DNA from: Amorphophallus konjac
Taxonomy: Eukaryota > Streptophyta > Magnoliopsida > Alismatales > Araceae
Assembly (NCBI GenBank): GCA_022559845.1
Contig: CM040123.1
Span: 295,666,642-295,730,641, forward strand
Direction of reading: 5' to 3'
DNA length: 64,000 nt
Shown here in pieces: positions 56,501-64,000 of the stretch (positions within the stretch are counted from its first letter, which is position 1; each line of letters begins with the position of its first letter). A model generated the notes under the pieces. The model saw nothing but the letters and a program-made list of their open reading frames with translations. It had not been told where the DNA came from and did no database searches. The position numbers and the translations under genes were made by a program.

Positions 56501-58549
56501 GATGTCCGCAGCTTTCATGGTCTTGCGACGTTCTATCGTCGCTTCATCCACGGATTTAGCTCCGTCACCGTCCCGATCACGGATTGTATCCGAAAGGGCA
56601 CATTTGTATGGACGAAGGCCGCATCTGCCGCCTTCAAGGACATCAAGGAGCGCATGACCCAGACACCTATCCTTCGACTGCCTGATTTCTCGAAGGTGTT
56701 TGAGGTCTCTTGTGATGTGTCGGGCGTGGGAATTGGAGGAGTTTTGAGTCAGGAGTCCCACCCGATCGCATATTTCAGCGAGAAGCTGAATGACGCGAAG
56801 CTGCGATATTCCACATATGATAAAGAATTCTACGCAGTTGTTCAGGCTCTTAGGCATTGGAGGCACTATCTTTTACATCAGGAGTTTGTCCTATACTCCG
56901 ATCACGAGGCATTGAGGTATCTCCACTCCCAAAAGAAGCTGAACTCGCGTCACAGTCGTTCGGTCGAGTATCTCCAGCAGTTCACCTTTGTGCTTAAACA
57001 TAAGGCTGGAGTGGAGAACAAGGTGGCTGATGCTTTGAGTCGGCGAGCATGTTTGCTTACCACCATGAGTGTCGAGGTCATAGGGTTAGAGAAGATGAAG
57101 GAGGCCTATGTTGATTGTCCTGACTTCGGTCAGATTTTTACCACTCTCCAGGCCGGACCCTCGAGAGACCTTGATGAGTATGTGCTTCAGGAGGGTTACC
57201 TATTTCGAGGTAGCAGGTTATGTGTTCCCTGAACTTCGGTTCGAGATTTCTTAGTGTGGGAACTACATGCGGGAGGTCTAGCCGGCCACTTTGGTTGGAA
57301 CAAGACTATTGAGGCAGTGGAGCAACGATTTTATTGGCCGACCTTGAAGCGCGATGTTGCTAACATCGTGGCTCAGTGCCGTACATGTGCTACGGCCAAG
57401 ATGAAGAAGCAAAGCTCGGGCCTTTATACGCCTCTACCCGTGCCTGATGCCCCGTGGCAGGATGTTAGTATGGACTTTGTTTTGGGATTCCCACGTACCT
57501 CCAGGAAGCATGATTCGGTCTATGTGGTGGTTGACCGTTTCTCGAAGATGGCCCTCTTTATCCCTTGCTCGAAGACTTCGGATGCTTCTAGGGCAGCCCG
57601 CCTATTCCTTACATATGTGGTGTGCAAGTTCGGGTTTCCTCGCACTATAGTGTCTAACCGTGATGTTAGATTCACTTCCTACTTTTGGAAGACACTATGG
57701 CATATGATGGGTACGCACCTCAAGTTTTCCACTGCATATCATCCCCAGACAGACGGTCAGACCGAGGTGGTCAATAGGAGTCTGGGAGATCTTTTGAGGT
57801 GTCTAGTTAAGGACCGCATTGGGGATTGGGATCTCATTTTACCCATGGCTGAGTTTGCATATAATGATTCGGTGAATAGGTCTATCGGCATGAGTCCATT
57901 TGAGATTGTCACAGGTCGTAGGCCTAGGAAACCCATTGACCTTGTCCCCATGCCTATCCATGCTAGAGTGTCGGAGTCGGCCGAGTCGTTTGCTAGGCAT
58001 GTTAGGAGTTTGCATGACGACATCCATCGTCACATTGAGGCCAGCAATGCACGTTACAAGGAGTTAGCCGATGCCCACCGACACCACCGAGAGTTCCAAG
58101 AGGGCGAATATGTCATGATCAGGGTAAGACCTGAACGGTTTCCCTCTAGAACCGTTAAGAAGTTGCAAGCTCGCGGAGCCGGTCCATTCAGAGTGTTGAA
58201 ACGCGTTGGATCCAATGCGTACGTTGTGGACTTGCCCGAGGAATATGGTATTAGCTCTACTTTTAATGTATCGGATCTAGTTGCATATAGGGACCCAGCG
58301 GTGATCCCTAGTGAGCCTTTCGAGCCATCTCCTCCCCTTGAGAGTGATCCCACACCTGAGTGTCCACCTCCAGCCCCGTTATTACGGCAGCGTGAGCATA
58401 TAGATCATATACTAGATGAGCAGGTGACAGTTACCAGGAGTGGATCCTACCCGCGCTACCTAGTGCGATGGAGAGGACGGCCCGCTACCGAGGACACATG
58501 GATCACACATGGCGAGTTGCAGCAGATTGATCCGGACCTTCTGGAGTGA
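53582..58549 (+). pseudogene. Element C gag-pol with chromodomain, six in-frame stops
   Basis: One frame of 1656 codons from ATG at 53582, without any frameshift. Order: Gag (about 54000-54500); CCHC knuckle CYRCNGFGHFANQC (about 54827); protease VVIDSGS (about 55140); RT ([20 protein letters not shown] near 56275); RNase H (about 56700-57040); integrase HHCC (57254-57400) and core; and a chromodomain at the end (YLVRWRGRPATEDTW). In-frame stops: TGA 53594, TGA 54410, TGA 54788, TAG 55619, TAG 56330, TGA 57230. Each fits CGA-to-TGA or CAG-to-TAG change, though the ancestral codons are inferred. The second integrase Asp is Asn (SNRDVRF, AAC at 57656). The chromodomain would direct integration to marked chromatin. 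Confidence 0.92.
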
Positions 58550-58608
58550 TACAGGAGCGATGCAGACCCTTACTCGACAGGGTCGAGTTTCTCCCACCCG
58601 GGAAGAAT

Positions 58609-60740
58609 TGGTGTGGACACCCAAGCAGTTGAGCGGCGTGATACGCCGAGCCACCGGTACCGCACACGGAGCACGACTCGAGCCACCTCAGCGTCCATCT
58701 GGCTCGGAGACAGCCTGGAGACTCCGCCTTGAGCCTCCCCATTTATCATATTTAGTTAGACTTTATGTGTGTAATTTGTGTTTATTTCGTTGTAGTCTGT
58801 TTGCTATTTTCATTGTAAGAGAGGTTTATGTGCAATTTGGACCCCGTGGGCCCCACGGGCCCCCCAGGCCCCATCCCATTGAGCCACCTCAGCCTAGGGT
58901 CCCATGTGGGGTCAGTCAACCTTCCACATGGAGGTTTCTAGAAAGGTGGGCCAAGTGGGGGACAAGTGGCTTGGAAAGTCCACATTTTGGCCACCCACCC
59001 CACCTACCAAGTCAAGCCCACTCCCCTTGGTCCAAGGGCCGCCCCCCTTAATATATTTATTGTATTTTATGTGTGTGTGTCACACTCAATCCAGGCCACC
59101 CATTCCCATCCCCTAGATCCAACGGTGGACAATGGATTTGAGATGTAACACATAAATACTTGTAATTTCCCATTTTAGAGAATTAATGCCATTTGAATCA
59201 AACAAATTCCAAGAGCAAGGGCTGGTGTGCCCCCCTCCTCTCTCCTCCCTCTCCCCCTTGAAGCTGTGAAGGCTTCCCTCCGGAGGTGTGACTCCTCCCC
59301 TTATCATTCCGGTCGCCGCCGCCGCCGCCGCCGCCACGAGCCGCCATCGCATCACCGCCGAGATCGCCGGAGTTCTGCCTTGCTTTCTAGATCTGTCTGC
59401 TTGCTGTTTCAACTTCCACCCGCCCTGTGTTTCAAGTGTTCGGACCTATTTCTGATTTTTTTTAGATCTCCCAATTTTACTGGGAGTTCTTTCCATCAAC
59501 CCCACCGTCCCCAAATTTGCTTGAATTTTTGTGAGGTCCTCCCATATTTGTCAAAAATCGATCTCAGAGATAGCTACAGTGCTGTCCACCTGTTCCCAGA
59601 TCCAACCATCCTCTAGTAAACAAATCATAACAAATCACAGCCACCTCCAATCAATCGACAAAAAATATCCCCGTCTCCCTTGTCTAAAATCCCATAACTT
59701 TGATGAAGAGCTCAAGAGTTGCATCGGAGGTTTACTAGGCAGTCAACGGTGGTTCTCAGACAAGTGCCCTGCAGATCTGAGATTTCGGTTACTGTATAAC
59801 AGGGACTTGTAAATTCAATAAAGTTCTGATATGACCAGATCCAGAAGATCTCTCTGGGTCTATATTGAAGCATTTGAAGAGAGCTTTCCAGCGATAGCTC
59901 ATGCATCCCGATCCGATGTCGGGATTGATCGCAGCGGCCATTTTTGTCGGAGCGCGCGCCGGAAGACAGCAACCAAAATCCGTGGGTTATTAGTTCAAGA
60001 GTTGGGAATCGGGGCCGATCGACCCCCGATCGGTGTTCCCGGCCGACCGCCGTCCGTGGAGGCGCGCCACCAGGGGTCCCCATCACAGCGAGACCACCCC
60101 CGCAGATCCGGAGGACAGTGCCGTCCGTGGGCCCCGCGGGCCCGTAGAAGCTGCCGTTCGGAAAGCACGAAAATGCGGAGTTTGGCACCACCGGGCGACA
60201 TCAAGATGCTGCTCGTCAACCCGATTTGCGTGATTCCCAGACCCCACATGTGACCTTTTACCTCCCTGTGTGGAGTGGGTCGACTTAGTGTATTTCTGTA
60301 ATAATTGTTAACCGGGAGTCCGTGATTCGACCGGGGTTGTCTTCGCCACGCCGGGTGCGTAGAGGTAACGGTCTCACCTTCTTGGCGTTCATTTGCTTAG
60401 CTAGTATATGGTCTTTTGCCGCTGCCGAGAGTGATAGGTACTAGCCCGTGTGTTCATGTCACCGCTGTGAGTGTGAGAGTGACCCGTCCCGCGACTTGAT
60501 CCGAGTCCGGAAGTGAGTCTGACTACCTTGAACTCTGCCGGTTCCTTAACCGCGCACGATCCACGCTTTCCCTCGCATGGGACGCCGAGTGAGTTTGCAC
60601 TTCTGTTAGCGACGTGTAGCCTATAGGAGCTCTCCGTGTCGGGCCTAATGTCTCTCCCATCATGTGTTGCTGGTCATGTCCGCATCTAGGGTCCAAGGTC
60701 CATACCACGTAGAGTCGATCCCCGTGTCCGTCCCACATCA
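58609..60740 (+). repeat. Element C 3' LTR (2132 bp)
   Basis: Starts TGGTGTGGACACC and ends ...CCCACATCA, then CTTCT. Lacks about 160 bp present in the 5' LTR. A weak purine tract (GGGAAGAAT) precedes it. Confidence 0.9.
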
Positions 60741-60745
60741 CTTCT
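60741..60745. other. Target site duplication of element C, right (CTTCT)
   Basis: Matches 50928-50932. Confidence 0.9.
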
Positions 60746-61473
60746 TCTTCATTGCTTCCTTCGTTGGATTCATTTTCTTGCAAGTTATCATCAGACTGAT
60801 GAGCTTTCAGTCCAACAATTTTCTTCTTCTTTGTGTCCTCCTCAATCGTTCTCTTCATGTTTATCTCATAGGTCATTAGAGACCCTATGAGCTCATCCAA
60901 CGGCAATGTAGACAGATTTTTGGAATCCTCAATTACTGTGGATTTTGTGTGCCACGCGAACGGAAGTGACCTCAAAACCTTCCTCACCAGTTCGGAGTTT
61001 GTGTACTCCTTCCCGAGGCTCTTGAGACCATTCGTGATCTTAGTTAACCTTGCGAACATTTCTGAGATTGTTTCCTCGGGCTTCATTCTGAAAAGTTCAT
61101 AATCGCTGACGAGCAAGTTGGCCTTAGTTTCTTTAACCTCTGAGGTTCCTTCATATATGAGACGCAACTTGTCCCACATTTCTTTGGCTGAGCTGCACAT
61201 AGACACACGAGAGAACTCATTAGGATGAATAGCGCATTGCATAATATTCATAGCATTGAAATTTACAGTGCATTTTTTAATTTCTTCATGTGTCCATTTC
61301 TCTTCGTCATCCCCGAGTTTGTATGGACCCTTGTCCATAACTCTCCATATCTCATACTCCTGGGCCCTTAGAAAGACATGCATCCTATTTATCCAATAGG
61401 AATAATTCGAGCCATCGAAGTAAGGAGGACGATGAATTGAGTGGCCCTCAGGCATAGTTCCCTTGTTTGCCAT
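60741..61473 (-). pseudogene. Element D gag, N-terminal part
   Basis: ATG at 61473 (MANKGTMPEGH). Encodes the Copia Gag: PPYFDGSNYSYWINRM at the N-terminus and a complete UBN2-type block (AKEMWDKLRLIYEGTSEVKETK, LVRKVLRSLPFAWHTKSTVIED, LDELIGSLMTYEINMKR). It ends in an acidic ESNEGSNEEE segment cut by element C. The 733 bases here plus 995 at 49933-50927 give 576 codons, an exact multiple of three. Confidence 0.88.
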
Positions 61474-61520
61474 TGATCGGATCTTGGTCTAGATCGTTAG
61501 ATCTGATGAAATTGAGCCTT

Positions 61521-61533
61521 GGCTCTGATACCA
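61521..61533 (-). other. Element D primer-binding site (initiator Met tRNA)
   Basis: TGGTATCAGAGCC on the minus strand, followed by AAGGCTC as in element E; two bases from the LTR end. Confidence 0.9.
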
Positions 61534-61535
61534 AT

Positions 61536-62988
61536 TGAAGTCCCGGAATCAATAGCACCCAAGAGGGGGGGTGAATTGGGTGAACATAAAGTTTTACCAA
61601 TGTTCTACATAATTTTAAGATTATGCGAGAATGCTAAAAAATAGGTGCAGAATGAACCAGATCTATCAAAGATAATCACTACAATAGCCTTTGGTACTAG
61701 GCAGAGTTAAGAAATCCGTAGATTTACTCACGCAAACTGTTGTCTTTCCGACAAGAGTAACCTTGTCGGTCTGATTCAAGCTTTTGATATACCATGGATC
61801 TATTTGACGGTGATCAATAAAACAAGATCTAAAGATAGCAATTAAATTAAATCCACAAGCATGCACAAAAGTGGGATAGTAGAAAAGGAATAAATCACAA
61901 GGAGACAGCAATTTTTAGGTGGTTCAGATGCCACAGCAGTAACCTACGTCCACCCCTCACCAACCGTGAGGATCCACACACTATCTTGTGAAAGGATACA
62001 AGATCAACCACACACACACACACACAAAAGCAATCAAACTTGACTGCACACACACACACACGGATCTGTGACGACCCACACACACACAAATGGTTTAGGA
62101 TTACAACCAAAACACACTTTAAGAAGAGAAGAATGTGAGAATGAAAGAACACAAGAACAAGGGCTTGATTAGTGCTCCCCCTTAGTTGATGAAGGATTCT
62201 TTGGATGCAGCTTGAGGTCCACTTGATGCAGGCTTGATCTTCTTCAGATGTGGCTTGATCTTCACTCTAGAAAGAAGGAAGAAGGATGAAGAAATCTTCT
62301 CGGAGCACTGTTCATGTCTACAGTGCAAGCTTCCTCCTTCCCACCTTTGGTAGCCTCCTTTGATCCACAATGAGCATTAGGGTTTTCCAATCCCTCTTGT
62401 ATATGTTTTATAGGTTCTTGAATGGTCCAAGGACTCTCCCAGACCAGATCCACAATTTCTGGAGAGTTTAGTTGCTTAGGGATTAAACAATACCCATGAG
62501 AATGGCTTTTCTCGAAATGATAAAAAGTCAACAATTGTTGGCAGCTCGAGGCTGGCGGTTGACCTGCAGAGGCCAGCAGTCGACCGCCATGGGCCAACCT
62601 GGAGCTGTGTGGCTGCTGGGAAAAACGGTCGACCGCTAGATCCTGGCGATCGACCGCCAGGTTTACAGATTCCCAATTTTCAGTTCTGTAAATTCAGGTC
62701 GACCGCCAAGGGTCCATAGGTCGACCGCCAATCTTCAAACCTGCAAAAGTCAAGTGTTAGCTCACTTGAAACTATCCATTGGTTCGACGCTTGAAATGGG
62801 CTTGTGTTATAGTTGATTACAAGTTGGTTTGGGCTCGTTTTAACACATGGAAGGATTCATGAATACTAATGTGAAAGTGGGATGAGACTTGATGGTTTAA
62901 AACATGAAACTTCATTCTAATACAAGGTACATAGAAGATAAGAATCCTAGGTTTTGTTATTGTCAAAATCACTCGGATATGTTCAACA
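61536..62988 (-). repeat. Element D 5' LTR (about 1.45 kb)
   Basis: Starts TGAAGTCCCG and ends ...GTTCAACA on plus, so TGTTGAAC on the element strand. It is followed inside by GATTTTGACAATAAC, comparable with the E LTR start. Related to 46445-48482 over most of its length but clearly diverged. The outer edge is inferred. Confidence 0.65.
62553..62725. repeat. GGTCGACC palindrome cluster in the D LTR
   Basis: Six sites at the same relative positions as in element E. Three are exact GGTCGACC and three are degenerate (GGTTGACC, AGTCGACC, GATCGACC), the changes being transitions of the kind expected from cytosine deamination. Confidence 0.8.
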
Positions 62989-63307
62989 GATGAGGCCGCA
63001 ATAATCAAGTTGTGGTCTATCGCACGACCGCTATCTGAGGGTAGCGGTCTCTGATGGACCGATTTCTGTCTGTGGCAGATAAAAATGAAAACCAAGGTAC
63101 AAGGCTAATCTAGGGCAAACTAAGCATGGTAAACATGCTGGGCTGAGATATAAAACATGCTATGACAAATTTAAATCATGGAAAAATATGGGTTTGCATG
63201 AACTAAGTCAAAGTTTTCATCTTTCCTTCTTAAGGTGCAAGGATAACATGCTATGAAGACTATACATGCTCGATCATAGGAAAACGTAAAATACTATATG
63301 TATAATG
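62989..63307. other. Unassigned flank
   Basis: No gene recognised. It holds an exact 8-bp inverted repeat GACCGCTA/TAGCGGTC (63026-63033 and 63042-63049, 8-base loop). May be older host sequence or the end of another element. Confidence 0.4.
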
Positions 63308-64000
63308 TGTAACGACCAGGAGATCCAGATACCGGTAAATCGATACCAAGAACTCGGAGACGCCACCAAAGAGGCTGATGAGGCCCCGTAAGGTTTGGGA
63401 GGATTGGTTGAGGAGGTGCATAATGAACTGGAATTACACGTGCATTATAAAATAATAATTTTAGGTAGAAGAAATTGATTATATTAGAGTGATATATTTA
63501 TATAATAGTCCAGATTCAACCATTACAAGTCCAAACACTATACAAAAGTCGAAATAAACAACTACACGGGGCATACCCCGGTCAAAAGGGAAAGAAAGAC
63601 TACTGCTGACACCTACGACTTCCCGCCAAAAGTACGTGGGAAACCCGCGAACTGCTGCTCCGTCTCACCTGGAAAAGAAGGGTGAGTCTCACAACAAAGA
63701 CTCAGTAGGGTTCACACAAATCCCTACCTCGCAGTTAAACTTATAAAAGCAATTAATAATGCAATGGCATAAGAAAAACAACAGTTAATAAAGCTGTACA
63801 TGTATATGAACAATTAAAGATAGCTAACTGAAATGCCATTTAATATTCAAACAAATAATTAAATGTGAGAATCATAATCCACCAATAGAATGAAAATTCA
63901 ACATTTCCAAGTGACAGGAGAGAGAAAGGACCACTAGAAAGAAGACCAGATGCGTCCACTGACGACTTATACTGTGTCTCGAGTATCTCCACTAGCCTGG
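63308..64000 (-). repeat. Element F: LTR of a Gypsy-type element, partial
   Basis: Begins TGTAACGACC on plus, so the minus-strand LTR ends GGTCGTTACA, as many plant Tekay-type chromovirus LTRs do. A minus-strand TATA-like stretch (TATATAAATA) lies near 63491-63505. There is no primer site to its left, so it is a 3' or solo LTR. The right end is outside the window. Confidence 0.45.

Larger units (their letters stand above)
50933..60740 (+). mobile_element. Element C: chromovirus (Ty3/Gypsy with chromodomain)
   Basis: A full-length rightward element of 9.8 kb: LTRs 50933-53218 and 58609-60740, initiator-Met primer site at 53222, single gag-pol frame with C-terminal chromodomain, flanked by CTTCT on both sides. 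The coding region has six in-frame stops and an altered integrase residue, so it is not autonomous. Confidence 0.93.
48483..62988 (-). mobile_element. Element D: Sirevirus-like Copia element, interrupted twice
   Basis: Reads leftward: 5' LTR 61536-62988, primer site 61521-61533, gag split into 60741-61473 and 49933-50927 by element C, then protease-integrase to 48496, where element E begins. Reverse transcriptase and 3' LTR must lie beyond E and B, outside the window. Removing C and one CTTCT copy rejoins gag in frame. Confidence 0.85.

Noticed and set aside
1..64000. Ordinary host genes, tRNA or rRNA genes
   Set aside because: All long frames belong to retroelements or their antisense cargo; no cloverleaf or rRNA sequence was noticed. 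TGGTATCAGAGCC matches are primer sites.

Overview
This window is plant nuclear DNA made almost wholly of LTR retrotransposons inserted into one another. I found no ordinary host gene, rRNA or tRNA. The plant assignment rests on Ty3/Gypsy polyproteins with a second RNase H (Tat lineage), a chromodomain Gypsy element, two Copia elements of Sirevirus type, initiator-Met tRNA primer sites, plant-mobile-domain (PMD) sequences and plant-like introns. It is probably a large-genome flowering plant; I cannot name the species.

Layout. Element A (1-22373, minus strand) is a Tat-lineage Gypsy element. Its 5' LTR of about 3.6 kb is at the right, its 3' LTR is cut by the window start, and it sits inside the 3' LTR of element B. 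Element B (22374-42604, minus) is a second Tat-lineage element with a 1378-bp 5' LTR. B lies in non-coding DNA that I assign to element E (42605-48482, minus), a Sirevirus-like Copia element with gag but no recognisable pol. E interrupts the pol of element D (48483-62988, minus), another Sirevirus-like Copia. The gag of D is split by element C (50933-60740, plus), a complete chromodomain Gypsy element with the 5-bp target duplication CTTCT on both sides. Part of a further Gypsy-type LTR (F) begins at 63308. Inferred order of insertion: D first, then E and (independently) C, then B, then A.

Within A and B the same plan appears twice. Gag-pol runs leftward. Between pol and the 3' LTR, on the opposite strand, lie spliced PMD-related genes with introns, acidic or low-complexity linkers and a C-terminal coiled coil. 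In A these are one gene at 960-5971. In B they are a two-exon gene at 24665-26098 with its own TATA box, and an eight-exon gene at 26743-30333 whose seven introns are all phase 0. Around them are unusual non-coding sequences: tandem arrays of about 39-bp periodicity and GGCGCGCC palindromes in A, and dozens of short GC-stem hairpins in B. The hairpins occupy LTRs, spacers and an intron but not the coding parts.

None of the elements is intact as read. A and B carry single-base frameshifts in gag-pol. C keeps one reading frame throughout but has six in-frame stops, all explicable as C-to-T changes, and an altered integrase catalytic codon. D lost its reverse transcriptase end to the E insertion and window edge. 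Boundaries supported by repeated sequence or target duplications (A, B, C) are firm; the outer ends of E, D and F are less so.
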